From: Salinibacterium sp. TMP30
GTDB taxonomy: Bacteria > Actinomycetota > Actinomycetes > Actinomycetales > Microbacteriaceae
DNA: 64,000 bases
Reading direction: 5' to 3'
Assembly: GCF_038397785.1 (NCBI RefSeq)
Contig: NZ_CP151642.1
Span: 1,426,001-1,490,000, forward strand
Both the position numbers and the translations under genes were made by a program. Positions within the stretch are counted from its first letter, which is position 1, and every line of letters starts with the position of its first letter. This document shows, piece after piece, positions 18,241-27,673 of the stretch. Under the pieces are notes generated by a model, which was given only the letters and a program-made list of their open reading frames with translations, had not been told where the DNA came from and ran no database searches.

Positions 18241-19853
18241 CAACCACACCTACACAGGAAGTTCAGCAGAAGTCGCGCGGACAGCGCTTCACTTCAGCTG
18301 CAGCGAACTACATCGATGAGCGCACCAGCATCTCTGGCCTCGTCAAAGAGGTAGGCCGCAAAATCTTCCCCGACCACTGGTCGTTTATGCTCGGAGAGGT
18401 CGCTCTCTACAGCTTTATCGTGATCCTGCTCTCGGGAACCTTCCTGACGTTCTTCTTCCAGGCATCCATGGTTGAGGTCGAATACGACGGTTCATACGCA
18501 CCCCTGAAGGGTATTGAGATGTCTGCCGCTATGGCTTCGACACTCGATATCTCCTTCGACATTCGCGGTGGCCTCCTCATGCGACAGGTACACCACTGGG
18601 CAGCGCTGCTGTTCGTGGCCGCCATTGGACTTCACATGCTTCGTGTGTACTTTACCGGTGCATTCCGCAAGCCACGAGAAATCAACTGGTTCATCGGATT
18701 CGTTCTCTTCATCCTCGCAATGGCCGAAGGTTTCACCGGTTACTCGCTCCCCGATGACCTGCTTTCCGGAAACGGTCTGCGCATCATCGACGGAATGGTC
18801 AAGGGAATTCCGGTTATCGGAACCTGGATCTCCTACCTTCTGTTTGGTGGAGAGTTCCCCGGCGTCGACATCGTCAGCCGCTTGTATATTCTGCACATCA
18901 TGTTGTTGCCGGCGATCATCATCGCGGCAATTGGTGTACACATGCTATTACTCGTAATCAACAAGCACACGCAGTTCGCTGGCCCCGGTCGTACCAACGA
19001 CAACGTCGTTGGATCCCCCGTGATGCCTGGCTTCGCGGCCAAGGCTGGTGGATTCTTCTTTATCGTGTTCGGGGTAATCACGCTGATCGCGTCAACGTTC
19101 TCGATCAACCCGGTCTGGGTTTATGGACCGTACGACCCCTCCCCTGTTTCTGCAGGTACGCAGCCTGACTGGTACATCGGTTTCGCCGACGGAGCACTCC
19201 GGCTTGTGCCACCAGGTTGGGAATTCGTATGGCTCGGTCACTTGTGGTCGTTCAACATCATCGCGCCACTAGTCATCCTGGGATTGTTTATCGCGATCGT
19301 GGCCTTCTACCCGTTCATTGAAGCGTGGGTTACCGGCGACAAGCGTGAACACCACATTGCCGACCGCCCTCGCAACGCCCCGACGCGTACCGCTATCGGT
19401 GCTGCTGGTGTCACCTTCTACGCAGTCCTTTGGGCCGCGGCCAGTTCCGACCTGATAGCAACGCACTTCAAGCTGACTATTGAGGGTGTCATCCACGCCT
19501 GCCAGGCGTTACTCATCTTCGGACCGATCATCGCCTACTTCCTCACGAAGCGCATATGTCTGGGTCTGCAGAAGAAGGATCGGGAGATCGCACTGCACGG
19601 TTACGAGTCAGGACGAATCGTGCGCCTTCCGCACGGTGAGTACATCGAAGTTCACGAACAGCTCAGCGAGTACGAGCGCTGGAAGCTAGTCAACTACACC
19701 GATTACAAGCCGTTGATGATTCGCCCGAATGCTGAGGGAAAAATCTCGACGGGTCAGCGCATCCGAGCATCCGCTTCACGCTGGTTCTTCGAAGACCGCA
19801 TCGCGCCCGTATCACGGCGTGAAATCGAACAATCACAGGACGAGCACCACTAG
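18237..19853 (+). CDS. qcrB: Cytochrome b subunit of the bc1 complex
   Basis: 538-aa membrane subunit holding haems bL and bH. The first half contains the haem-ligand helix VHHWAALLFVAAIGLHMLRV; the later part includes PDWYIGFADGALRL, corresponding to the quinol-site region, and a long C-terminal extension typical of actinobacteria. Last gene of the operon, followed by a hairpin terminator. Confidence 0.96.
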   Translation: MTTTPTQEVQQKSRGQRFTSAAANYIDERTSISGLVKEVGRKIFPDHWSFMLGEVALYSFIVILLSGTFLTFFFQASMVEVEYDGSYAPLKGIEMSAAMASTLDISFDIRGGLLMRQVHHWAALLFVAAIGLHMLRVYFTGAFRKPREINWFIGFVLFILAMAEGFTGYSLPDDLLSGNGLRIIDGMVKGIPVIGTWISYLLFGGEFPGVDIVSRLYILHIMLLPAIIIAAIGVHMLLLVINKHTQFAGPGRTNDNVVGSPVMPGFAAKAGGFFFIVFGVITLIASTFSINPVWVYGPYDPSPVSAGTQPDWYIGFADGALRLVPPGWEFVWLGHLWSFNIIAPLVILGLFIAIVAFYPFIEAWVTGDKREHHIADRPRNAPTRTAIGAAGVTFYAVLWAAASSDLIATHFKLTIEGVIHACQALLIFGPIIAYFLTKRICLGLQKKDREIALHGYESGRIVRLPHGEYIEVHEQLSEYERWKLVNYTDYKPLMIRPNAEGKISTGQRIRASASRWFFEDRIAPVSRREIEQSQDEHH

Positions 19854-19874
19854 CTCTCCCCCGCCTAAACCACA

Positions 19875-19909
19875 GTGGGCCTTGACAGATAACTTCTGTC
19901 AAGGCCCAC
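19875..19909 (+). terminator. Hairpin after qcrB
   Basis: Perfect 15-bp inverted repeat (GTGGGCCTTGACAGA with its complement at 19895-19909) with a 5-base loop, 21 bases after the qcrB stop. No long T-run follows, so it could terminate or stabilise the 3' end. Confidence 0.7.
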
Positions 19910-20128
19910 AGTTGTCTAACAGCGTCTCAACCCTAGAGAGCGACACCCCTTTGGCACCTGAGGGGCGGATGTACAGAACTTCCGGCACCGATGTGAAGGG
20001 ACTTAGCAGTACCCCTTGCTCGCGTCAGAACGATAAGCGCACGTAAGAGAAGCTGCTAGGAAACAGGGCCTAGAATTCGAACCTGCAGGGCGATGTGAGC
20101 GCCTTGGCCGAGTAAGCGGCGTCAGTCG

Positions 20129-20590
20129 TTAGTCGAAAACGCGCTTGAGAAAATCGGCGGTTGAGCGGTAGCCGATTCGCTCAAAGAAGTCAGCCGATCC
20201 GCGGCTCGGAACCGTGAGCTGTCTAACGCCGCGCTCGAGGCACACTGCCTCGACAGCCTCAACAAGTCGTGTTCCGATACCCGAGCTCTGAACTGAACTG
20301 TCTACAACGAGCTCTTGTAGCTGCGCAGAGCTTCCATTGGTGTGGAGCAGGTGCGCGATGGTCGCAAAAGCATAGCCAACAACGCCAAAACTAGGCTTCT
20401 CGGCGACCAGCAGGAGCGTGGCGGCCTGATCCTCCACAGCGTGCGCAAAACTCGCGTCAAACGCCGCACGGTCCGGCGCATATTCGGTACCTAGCTGCTT
20501 GAGGAGTTCGAAGACTGCGCCAGCATCGGCGGCGGTCGCAGACCGTATCTGCATAGATTTAGCGTGCGAAGTATCCGCGGTAGTACTCAT
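20129..20590 (-). CDS. GNAT family N-acetyltransferase
   Basis: 153 aa; acyl-CoA-dependent transferase fold. The acetyl-CoA loop is seen in the segment VDSSVQSSGIGTRLVEAVE and the C-terminal FFERIGYR motif closes the fold. Acceptor unknown. The ATG at 20590 has GGTGGA upstream and would overlap ctaF by 32 bases; an ATG at 20554 would avoid the overlap. It follows ctaC-ctaD-ctaF and may ride on their transcript. Confidence 0.82.
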   Translation of the reverse strand: MSTTADTSHAKSMQIRSATAADAGAVFELLKQLGTEYAPDRAAFDASFAHAVEDQAATLLLVAEKPSFGVVGYAFATIAHLLHTNGSSAQLQELVVDSSVQSSGIGTRLVEAVEAVCLERGVRQLTVPSRGSADFFERIGYRSTADFLKRVFD

Positions 20591-20981
20591 ACGTCCACCC
20601 TACGAGGCTTACGATGAGAATTCCGCCACCAATAAACGCGATCCACGCTCCAACCGCAACACCTAAGAATACGAGTGAGACGGCTGCGGCGAGCACAATG
20701 GGCCACCAGCTCCACGGGCTGTAATGTCCTTGCTCAGCATCGCCGTCTTCAATGTTTGCGTCGAGACGGTCCTCTGCGAGTTCACCACCTTGCGCGTCAT
20801 GAACTTTGCCGAGGTAGAAGGCGATGAGAGCCCACAGCAGTCCGCTGAGAGCAAGTGCAATCGTGCCCGCCCACTCGACACGCTGGTGTGCCTGGTCAAT
20901 GAGCGACCAACCTGTGTAGAGGGCCGCAACGACGAAGAAGAATACGGTCAGAATCCAGTAGAGCTTTACATTCGCCTTCAT
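20559..20981 (-). CDS. ctaF: Cytochrome c oxidase subunit IV (actinobacterial)
   Basis: 140-aa small membrane subunit with four predicted helices (about 8-28, 39-57, 92-110, 114-131) and the family pattern LLWALIAFYLGKVH. It belongs to the actinobacterial oxidase IV family. Starts 3 bases after ctaD. Confidence 0.92.
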   Translation of the reverse strand: MKANVKLYWILTVFFFVVAALYTGWSLIDQAHQRVEWAGTIALALSGLLWALIAFYLGKVHDAQGGELAEDRLDANIEDGDAEQGHYSPWSWWPIVLAAAVSLVFLGVAVGAWIAFIGGGILIVSLVGWTYEYYRGYFAR

Positions 20982-20984
20982 GGG

Positions 20985-22664
20985 CTATTTCACCTTCTCG
21001 TCTGCGAGATCATAAACTGGCGCCTCCGGCGCATCTTTGCCTGGACCGATACCAACCGCGATACCTGCCTCGGGATGATTCAGATCGAATGCCGGGGACT
21101 CTGAACGAATTCGCGGAATGGAGGTGAAGTTGTGGCGCGGCGGCGGGCAGCTGGTTGCCCACTCGAGTGAGCGACCGTAGCCCCACGGGTCGTCGACGGT
21201 AACCTTCGGTGCCCTGCGTGCGGTGATATACACGTTATAGAGGAACGGAATCATCGACACAGCGAGCAAGAATGCTCCGATCGTGGAAACCTGGTTCATC
21301 CACGTCACGCCATCCTCTTCGAGGTAGGTGCGGTATCGACGAGGCAGAGCGACAACTCCGGCCCAGTGCTGGATGAGGAACGTGGTGTGGAAACCAATGA
21401 ACAGCAACCAGAAGTGGATCTTTCCGAGACGCTCGTTGAGCATCTTTCCGGTCCACTTGGGCCACCAGAAGTAGAAGCCACTGAACATCGCAAAGACGAC
21501 CGTTCCGAAAACTACGTAGTGGAAGTGCGCGACGACAAAGTAGGTGTCAGACACGTGGAAGTCGAGCGGTGGGCTCGCGAGGATTACGCCGGTAAGTCCA
21601 CCGAAAGTGAAGGTCACGAGGAAGCCGAGTGCCCACAACATGGGTGTCTCAAAGGTAATTGAGCCTCGCCACAGTGTGCCGACCCAGTTGAATATCTTGA
21701 CGCCGGTGGGCACCGCGATAAGCATCGTCATGAGCGAGAAGAACGGCAGCAATACCGATCCGGTGACATACATGTGGTGAGCCCAGACCGTGACTGAAAG
21801 CGCCGCAATCGAGATCGTCGCATAAATCAGGGTCGAGTAACCGAAGATCGGTTTACGGCTGAATACCGGGAAGACTTCTGAGACGATTCCAAAGAACGGA
21901 AGGGCAATGATGTATACCTCGGGGTGACCAAAGAACCAGAACAAGTGCTGCCAGAGGATCACCCCACCATTTGCCGGATCGTAAATATGGGCACCAACGA
22001 CTCGATCTGCACCGAGACCGAAGAGGGCAGCAGCAAGAACCGGGAATGCCATAAGAATGAGCAGCGAAGTAACGAGAGTGTTCCACGTGAAGATTGGCAT
22101 GCGGAACATCGTCATTCCGGGTGCACGCATTGTAATGATGGTCGTGATGAAGTTCACGGCACCGAGGATCGTTCCGAATCCACTCATCGTCAGGCCGAAT
22201 ACCCACAGGTTTCCGCCGAGCCCGGGAGAGAATGTGGTGCTTGAAAGCGGAGCGTAGGCAAACCAACCGAAAGATGCTGCACCCTGAGGGGTAAGGAACC
22301 CGGCGACCGCAATCAGCGAGCCGAAACTGTAAAGCCAGTAGGCGAATGCGTTGAGTCGCGGGAAGGCAACATCAGGCGCTCCGATTTGGAGTGGCATAAG
22401 CACGTTCGCGAAGCCAGCGAATAGCGGGGTTGCGAACATCAGCAGCATGATCGTGCCATGCATCGTGAACAACTGGTTGTACTGCTCACCGGTAGCAACA
22501 ACTGACAAACCCGGTTCAAAAAGCTGAGCGCGAATGACAAGTGCCATCACGCCACCGAGAAGGAAGTAGAAGAAGGAGGTGATCAGGTACATGTACCCGA
22601 TCGTTTTGTGGTCTGTCGAGGTGACCCAGTTCACCAAGACATTGCCCTTATGTTCGACGCTCAT
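20985..22664 (-). CDS. ctaD: Cytochrome c oxidase subunit I
   Basis: 559 aa, twelve-helix catalytic core of the aa3 oxidase. Haem and copper ligands are in place: His69 in FTMHGT, HPEVY at 247-251 (CuB His and the cross-linked Tyr), His296-His297 in WAHHMY, and His380/His382 in AHFHYV. The D-channel acid is in [11 protein letters not shown]. It reduces oxygen to water and pumps protons. Five bases separate it from ctaC upstream. Confidence 0.97.
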   Translation of the reverse strand: MSVEHKGNVLVNWVTSTDHKTIGYMYLITSFFYFLLGGVMALVIRAQLFEPGLSVVATGEQYNQLFTMHGTIMLLMFATPLFAGFANVLMPLQIGAPDVAFPRLNAFAYWLYSFGSLIAVAGFLTPQGAASFGWFAYAPLSSTTFSPGLGGNLWVFGLTMSGFGTILGAVNFITTIITMRAPGMTMFRMPIFTWNTLVTSLLILMAFPVLAAALFGLGADRVVGAHIYDPANGGVILWQHLFWFFGHPEVYIIALPFFGIVSEVFPVFSRKPIFGYSTLIYATISIAALSVTVWAHHMYVTGSVLLPFFSLMTMLIAVPTGVKIFNWVGTLWRGSITFETPMLWALGFLVTFTFGGLTGVILASPPLDFHVSDTYFVVAHFHYVVFGTVVFAMFSGFYFWWPKWTGKMLNERLGKIHFWLLFIGFHTTFLIQHWAGVVALPRRYRTYLEEDGVTWMNQVSTIGAFLLAVSMIPFLYNVYITARRAPKVTVDDPWGYGRSLEWATSCPPPRHNFTSIPRIRSESPAFDLNHPEAGIAVGIGPGKDAPEAPVYDLADEKVK

Positions 22665-22669
22665 GAGCC

Positions 22670-23527
22670 CTATTCCTCGTTGCTGCTGCCGTTGCCGGGC
22701 AAATTCTGGTTGACGTTGTAGTCAATGCCGAGTTGACCTTCGTAGCCAGCCGCACGCTGACCTTCGATGTAGTCCTCGTACTCGGTTTCGGAGACGACCT
22801 TTACAGTGAAGAGCATGAGCGAGTGGTTCTCACCACACAACTCCGCACACTTGCCCTGATAGGTACCTTCCTTCGTCGGAATGAAGTACATGTAGTTGGT
22901 CTTGCCGGGGATCATGTCCTTCTTGTACAAGAAGTCAACCACCCAGAAAGAGTGAATCACGTCGCGTGATTCGATCTTGATCTCGACCTTCTTGTCGACA
23001 GGGAGGACCAACTGCGGCAAGTCATCAACATTAATTGTGCCATCGGGGTTGAAGTCTGCTTGGACTCCGGGGCTGTAAACATTTTCGTCAATGTAGTTGA
23101 AGTCCCACGCCCAACGCTTTCCAATGACCTCGATCGAAACATCGGGGTTTACCTCGACCTTTTCGATCTGCGCTTGGTCTCGAGCGGTGAAGGCGAAGAA
23201 GCCGATTACCAGAATCAGAGGCACGATCGTGTAGAAAATCTCGATCGGCATGTTGTAGCGCAATTGAACGGGAAGCCCGGTCTGGCCGCGACGGCGGCGG
23301 TAGACAACAGCGGCCCAAATGATGAGGCCCCAGGTGATAGCGCCCACGATCAGAAGCACGATCCACGACGTAACCCACAACCCTATGATGCTGCTCGTGT
23401 GGTTGGTCGTGTCAGGACTTCCTGGCAGATAACCCTGAAGCTGATCCTGAGAACAACCGGCCAAGACCAGCATCGTAACCAGAGCGATGGGAATCGCAGC
23501 CAATCGAATTCGGCGGTTAGAGCGCAC
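22670..23527 (-). CDS. ctaC: Cytochrome c oxidase subunit II
   Basis: 285 aa. I chose the GTG at 23527 because GAGAGGT lies 6 bases upstream; a GTG seven codons earlier (23548) has no such site. The N-terminus is a lipoprotein signal with lipobox LAGC, followed by two membrane helices and a cupredoxin domain with the binuclear CuA motif [12 protein letters not shown]. It receives electrons from QcrC. First gene of ctaC-ctaD-ctaF. Confidence 0.95.
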   Translation of the reverse strand: MRSNRRIRLAAIPIALVTMLVLAGCSQDQLQGYLPGSPDTTNHTSSIIGLWVTSWIVLLIVGAITWGLIIWAAVVYRRRRGQTGLPVQLRYNMPIEIFYTIVPLILVIGFFAFTARDQAQIEKVEVNPDVSIEVIGKRWAWDFNYIDENVYSPGVQADFNPDGTINVDDLPQLVLPVDKKVEIKIESRDVIHSFWVVDFLYKKDMIPGKTNYMYFIPTKEGTYQGKCAELCGENHSLMLFTVKVVSETEYEDYIEGQRAAGYEGQLGIDYNVNQNLPGNGSSNEE

Positions 23528-23621
23528 CTGTGACCTCTCGAAGAACACGGACTAATACCTTTCCAGTCTATAGGGAGCCAGACGGTCTCATGATTACCGG
23601 CTCGCCCCGTACAAGTGAAAA

Positions 23622-23642
23622 GGTGCGCCAAATCGGCGCACC
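23622..23642 (-). terminator. Intrinsic terminator after the Fe-S carrier gene
   Basis: GGTGCGCC stem (8 bp) with a 5-base loop; on the minus strand it is followed directly by TTTTCAC. Located just beyond the stop of the ErpA-like gene. Confidence 0.7.
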
Positions 23643-23664
23643 CTCTCAAAAAATTACTGTGAAA

Positions 23665-24021
23665 TTAGTTGAAACTGTCACCACAGGCACAACTGCCCTC
23701 AGCGTTCGGGTTGTCGATAGTGAAACCCTGCTTCTGGATCGTGTCTTCAAAATCGATGCTCGCACCGTCAAGGTACGGAACACTCATCTTGTCGACAACA
23801 ACTTCTACGCCATCGCCGAAATCAACACTTACATCGCCGTCAAGAACGCGCTCGTCGAAGTAAAGCTGATAGATCAGCCCCGAGCATCCGCCCGGTTGAA
23901 CGGCCAGACGTAAGCGCAGGTCATCGCGACCCTCTTGCGACATCAGGCTACGGACCTTGTCCGTGGCAGCCTGAGTCAGTGCAACTCCGTGGGCAGCAGT
24001 TTCAACAGCGGTTTCAGTCAT
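23665..24021 (-). CDS. erpA: A-type iron-sulfur cluster carrier (ErpA/IscA-like)
   Basis: 118 aa, with the three cysteines of A-type carriers: one in PGGCSGL and two in SCACGDSF at the C-terminus. It transfers Fe-S clusters to apo-proteins; the neighbouring Rieske subunit is a possible client (inference). TAGAAT lies 6 bases before the ATG and no ribosome site is visible, so the mRNA is probably leaderless. Confidence 0.93.
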   Translation of the reverse strand: MTETAVETAAHGVALTQAATDKVRSLMSQEGRDDLRLRLAVQPGGCSGLIYQLYFDERVLDGDVSVDFGDGVEVVVDKMSVPYLDGASIDFEDTIQKQGFTIDNPNAEGSCACGDSFN

Positions 24022-24033
24022 GACCCAATTCTA
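24019..24033 (-). promoter_or_regulatory. Leaderless promoter of the Fe-S carrier gene
   Basis: Minus strand TAGAAT (24028-24033), TGGGTC, then ATG. The spacing places the transcription start at the initiation codon. Confidence 0.55.
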
Positions 24034-25449
24034 CGCCCGACGTTCCAACTTTGCGAGCAGCAGAGCCTCGGTGAGGATGGCACGTTTGAAAACACCGAGA
24101 TGCAAGGACTCATTCGGGCTATGAGCGCGCGACTCAGGGTCTTCCACTCCCGTCACTAAAATCTGGGCTTCAGGAAAAACCTCGACGAGGTCAGAGATAA
24201 AAGGGATCGAACCGCCAATTCCGGTCTCGAGGGGTTCGTTGCCCCACGCCTCATGCATCGCGGTCTTGACAACCTCAACCGCCCAACCGCTGGTATCAAC
24301 AAGAAATGGGCTGCCGCGGTCAATATCCGAGATTTCGAGGTGCGCCCCAAAAGGAGCATTGGCTTCAAGGTGAGCCTGCAGCGCCGTGAACGCATCGTTA
24401 GGGTCCTGACCTGGCGCAATACGCGCGCTGAGCTTGACCGTGATGCTCGGAGCCAGAGTGTTGGATGCGTTCATCACTGTCGGCGCATCGATGCCGGTTA
24501 TCGTAATGGACGGTTTGTCCCACAGCCTGCCGAGGATGCTGCCGGTGCCCACCGAGGAAACGCCCCCAAGTAAACCTGCTTCATGTCGCAGTTTCTCTTC
24601 GCTGTACTCGGGTCTCTGTCCATCGCGACCAGTAAGACCGTCAACGGCAACAGCACCGGTCTCATCGTGCAAAGTCGCAAGGAGCTTGATAGTAGCGAGC
24701 ATCGCATCCGGCACCGCTCCCCCAAACATGCCTGAATGTGATGCGTGCGCGAGCGTCGACACCGTGAGCTTGAAAGTGACGTTCCCGCGCAGTCCTACAG
24801 TCAGTGACGGCGTGTTGATGTCCCAGTTGTCGGAATCCGCAACGACGATCACATCGGCGGCAAGTTTTTCGCGGTTCTCCGTGATGAAGTTGGCAAACGA
24901 ACGCGAGCCGAATTCTTCTTCGCCCTCAAAGAAGGCCACGAGGCCAAGATCAAAATCGTCGCCGACAATGGCGACGAACGCGCGGATCGCCGCAACGTGA
25001 GCCATGATTCCTGCCTTGTCATCAGCGGCACCTCGGCCATACAACCGGTCGCCGCGCACGGTCGGCTCAAAGGGGGGCGAATCCCAATCCGCATCCTGAC
25101 CGGGAGGCTGCACATCATGATGGGCGTACAGAAGAATCGTTGGCTTGCCATTCTTCGCCTTGCGCGTAGCAAGAAGAGCCGGATGGCCGAGCGTCGTCTC
25201 ATCAATGGGCGCACGCGCAAGCTCGACAGCGTCAAAAACGCCGATGCTCTCGATCAGGGCCTTAGCTGCCTCTGCGCTGCGCTGCACCTGCCCAGGATCG
25301 AAACCATCCCAGGACACCGACGGAATCCGCACCAGGGCCGATAGCTCCGCAATCGTTGCCGGCATTGCCGCGATAATGGCCTCAGAGAGGGAATCGAGTA
25401 AAGGATCTGGAGTGTTCGATGCGGACGTCGGCTGCGGCGTGTGAGTCAT
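24031..25449 (-). CDS. M20 family dipeptidase
   Basis: 472-aa zinc peptidase related to PepV/carnosinase-like dipeptidases. Metal-site motifs: LYAHHDVQPPG, GRGAADDKAG, FEGEEEFGS, and the AHSPNESL motif near the end that holds the last His. Larger than the M20 enzyme at 8165-9439 and of a different subfamily. The promoter TAAGAT lies 7 bases before the ATG. It diverges from the DUF3043 gene and ends just before the ErpA-like gene's promoter. Confidence 0.92.
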   Translation of the reverse strand: MTHTPQPTSASNTPDPLLDSLSEAIIAAMPATIAELSALVRIPSVSWDGFDPGQVQRSAEAAKALIESIGVFDAVELARAPIDETTLGHPALLATRKAKNGKPTILLYAHHDVQPPGQDADWDSPPFEPTVRGDRLYGRGAADDKAGIMAHVAAIRAFVAIVGDDFDLGLVAFFEGEEEFGSRSFANFITENREKLAADVIVVADSDNWDINTPSLTVGLRGNVTFKLTVSTLAHASHSGMFGGAVPDAMLATIKLLATLHDETGAVAVDGLTGRDGQRPEYSEEKLRHEAGLLGGVSSVGTGSILGRLWDKPSITITGIDAPTVMNASNTLAPSITVKLSARIAPGQDPNDAFTALQAHLEANAPFGAHLEISDIDRGSPFLVDTSGWAVEVVKTAMHEAWGNEPLETGIGGSIPFISDLVEVFPEAQILVTGVEDPESRAHSPNESLHLGVFKRAILTEALLLAKLERRA

Positions 25450-25462
25450 ACGAGTAATCTTA
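25447..25462 (-). promoter_or_regulatory. Leaderless promoter of the M20 dipeptidase gene
   Basis: Minus strand TAAGAT (25457-25462), seven bases, then the ATG. No ribosome site in between. Confidence 0.45.
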
Positions 25463-25487
25463 GATTGACATCAACGCAAGGAACTCA

Positions 25488-26066
25488 GTGGCAACAGCAT
25501 CTTCGAACAACAGCAACTCGACTCCCGACTCTCCGGGTGACAACGAAAGTGTCACGGGCAAGGGCCGCCCCACCCCCACTCGCAAAGAACGCGAAGCCGC
25601 CAATTTGCGCCCACTCGTCTCTGACGACCGCAAGGAAGCCCGTCGTCAAGCCCGTACGAAAATGCAGGCAGAACGAGAACGTGCCCGCGTTGGCATGGCG
25701 AACGGTGAAGAGAAGTACTTGCCAGCTAGGGATCGTGGCCCGCAGAAACGATTTGTTCGTGACTACGTAGACGCGCGCTTCAGCGTTGGTGAACTTCTGG
25801 TCCCCGCCATGTTCGTAGTTATCATCTTGACTCTTTTCCCTCAGCCAGAGGTGCAGGTCTTTGGACTATTTGCACTGTGGGGCTTCTTCATAGTGGCGAC
25901 CATCGACGCAGTCCTGCTTGGACTGCGTCTGCGCCGCAAAATTACCGAGAAGTTTGGCGAATCACGCGCTGAGAAGGTGCGCTGGTACGCTGCGATGCGA
26001 TCGCTTCAGTTACGCATCATGCGACTGCCGAAGCCGCAGGTCAAGCGCAGACAGTACCCCAGCTAG
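25488..26066 (+). CDS. DUF3043 membrane protein
   Basis: 192 aa. A hydrophilic Arg/Lys-rich first half (ERARVGMANGEEKYLPARDRG, trimmed here, is the family core) is followed by two adjacent membrane helices (about 100-140) and a basic tail. This is an actinobacterial family of unknown function, regularly found near cytochrome oxidase and Fe-S genes as here. GTG start with AAGGAAC upstream. Confidence 0.85.
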   Translation: MATASSNNSNSTPDSPGDNESVTGKGRPTPTRKEREAANLRPLVSDDRKEARRQARTKMQAERERARVGMANGEEKYLPARDRGPQKRFVRDYVDARFSVGELLVPAMFVVIILTLFPQPEVQVFGLFALWGFFIVATIDAVLLGLRLRRKITEKFGESRAEKVRWYAAMRSLQLRIMRLPKPQVKRRQYPS

Positions 26067-26105
26067 CTCGCGCGCTCGACACACAGTCGTGCGGGTTCCG
26101 CTCAG

Positions 26106-27143
26106 TTACTCAGCCGCCCGCTCGGAGCGAAGAATCGTTGCGAGCCGCCGATTGATCGTCCGTGCCCACAACGGACCGCGGTAGATGAAACCGGTGTATC
26201 CCTGAACTAGGGTTGCTCCCTCGCGCAAACGCTCAGCGACATCCTCTGCCGTTTCAACGCCACCGACTGAGATCACACAGAACTCGGCGGGCACAACGGC
26301 TCGGATCACTCGCAATAGTTCCAGCGACCGCGCGGCGACCGGTTTTCCCGAGACTCCACCAGCACCCGCAGCCTCGACGATGCCAGGGGCCGTCTTCAAT
26401 CCCTTTCGCGAGACCGTCGTGTTCGTTGCAATGATGCCGTCAAGCTCCTCGACTGCAAGCCGCGCGATTGACGCAGCCTCGTCATCCGTAACGTCCGGCG
26501 CAATTTTGACGAGCACCGGTGTCTCCCCGGCGGCAGATTTCACGGCCATAAGCAGCGGCTTCAGCTTGTCTATCTCCTGAAGCCCGCGAAGCCCCGGCGT
26601 ATTCGGGGAACTCACGTTGACGACGAGGTAATCAGCGAGCGGCGCAAGCGCGCGAGCGCTCGTGAGGTAGTCGGCGACAGCGTTCTCGACAGCCACAACT
26701 CGAGACTTACCAATATTGACGCCAATGACCGGTCGCTGTGCTCGCCGTCGTGCACGCTCAATCACGCTAGACGCTGCGGCAGCACCCGCGTTATTGAACC
26801 CCATCCGGTTGATGGCACCGCGATCCGCGACAAGACGAAAGAGTCGCGGTTTGGGGTTTCCTGGCTGCGGGAGGGCGGTAATCGTTCCCACCTCAATATG
26901 ACTGAAGCCCAGCTGACCCAATCCTTGGATGCCAACGCCAGATTTGTCGAAACCGGCCGCCACTCCAAATGGGGAGTCAAAGCTCAAACCTAGGGTGTCT
27001 ACTCGAAGCACTGGGTCTGGAGTGCGCTGCAGCAGGCGCCCAATCCCTACTACCGGAAGCACTCGGATCACGGCAAACGCGAGTGAATGAGCAAACTCGG
27101 GGTCAAGTCGCTTGAGAACGGTGCGGAAGAAGAAGTCATACAT
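26106..27143 (-). CDS. pyrD: Dihydroorotate dehydrogenase (quinone), class 2
   Basis: 345-aa FMN enzyme oxidising dihydroorotate to orotate with menaquinone as acceptor. The N-terminal amphipathic helix (FFRTVLKRLDPEFAHSLAF) that binds the membrane and quinone marks it as class 2. Further motifs are GVAAGFDKSG, NRMGFNNAG, the catalytic-Ser region VNVSSPNTPGLR, and the phosphate-binding GGVETAEDV. It ends in GYTGFIYRGP, the usual C-terminal signature. Confidence 0.95.
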   Translation of the reverse strand: MYDFFFRTVLKRLDPEFAHSLAFAVIRVLPVVGIGRLLQRTPDPVLRVDTLGLSFDSPFGVAAGFDKSGVGIQGLGQLGFSHIEVGTITALPQPGNPKPRLFRLVADRGAINRMGFNNAGAAAASSVIERARRRAQRPVIGVNIGKSRVVAVENAVADYLTSARALAPLADYLVVNVSSPNTPGLRGLQEIDKLKPLLMAVKSAAGETPVLVKIAPDVTDDEAASIARLAVEELDGIIATNTTVSRKGLKTAPGIVEAAGAGGVSGKPVAARSLELLRVIRAVVPAEFCVISVGGVETAEDVAERLREGATLVQGYTGFIYRGPLWARTINRRLATILRSERAAE

Positions 27144-27194
27144 GGGCAGCGGTGCTCTCAGCGGTAGAAGACGGTGTTCAACAACAGGACCTGA

Positions 27195-27653
27195 CTAACT
27201 AGTGGTGTCGTGATCCAAACGGAGCTGGCTTATTGCAGCATCAAAGTCGTCGAGTGAATCGAAGGCTTGGTAGACGCTCGCGAAGCGCAAATAGGCAACC
27301 TCGTCGAGGTCACGCAATGGCGAAAGAATGGCCAAGCCGATTTCATTTGCGTCAACCTGGGCGGCGCCCGTCGCGCGAATCGCTTCTTCGACCTTCTGTG
27401 CGAGCACTGCAAGATCAGTATCGGTGACTGGTCGCCCCTGGCACGCCTTACGCACACCGCTGACGATTTTCTCACGGCTAAACGACTCAACGACGCCGTT
27501 GCGCTTGATTACGTTGAGCGAGGCCGTCTCAGTCGTCGAGAATCGTCGCCCACACTCGGGGCACTGACGGCGGCGGCGAATCGAAAGGCCGTCATCGCTT
27601 GTGCGGGAATCAACAACCCTGCTATCGGGATGCCTACAAAAAGGGCAATACAT
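27195..27653 (-). CDS. nrdR: Ribonucleotide reductase regulator NrdR
   Basis: 152 aa. N-terminal zinc ribbon (CPFC near the start and CPECGRRF) followed by an ATP-cone domain ([16 protein letters not shown]). NrdR represses ribonucleotide reductase genes by sensing ATP/dATP; its targets are not in this window. It lies 20 bases after hisD, probably in the same transcript. Confidence 0.96.
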   Translation of the reverse strand: MYCPFCRHPDSRVVDSRTSDDGLSIRRRRQCPECGRRFSTTETASLNVIKRNGVVESFSREKIVSGVRKACQGRPVTDTDLAVLAQKVEEAIRATGAAQVDANEIGLAILSPLRDLDEVAYLRFASVYQAFDSLDDFDAAISQLRLDHDTTS

Positions 27654-27673
27654 AGTGTGTCAAGCGTACCCGG

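Noticed and set aside
20040-20128. TTCGAA-containing stretch near 20075 that resembles a tRNA T-loop
   Set aside because: No 5-bp stem, anticodon arm or acceptor pairing can be drawn on either strand; no tRNA.
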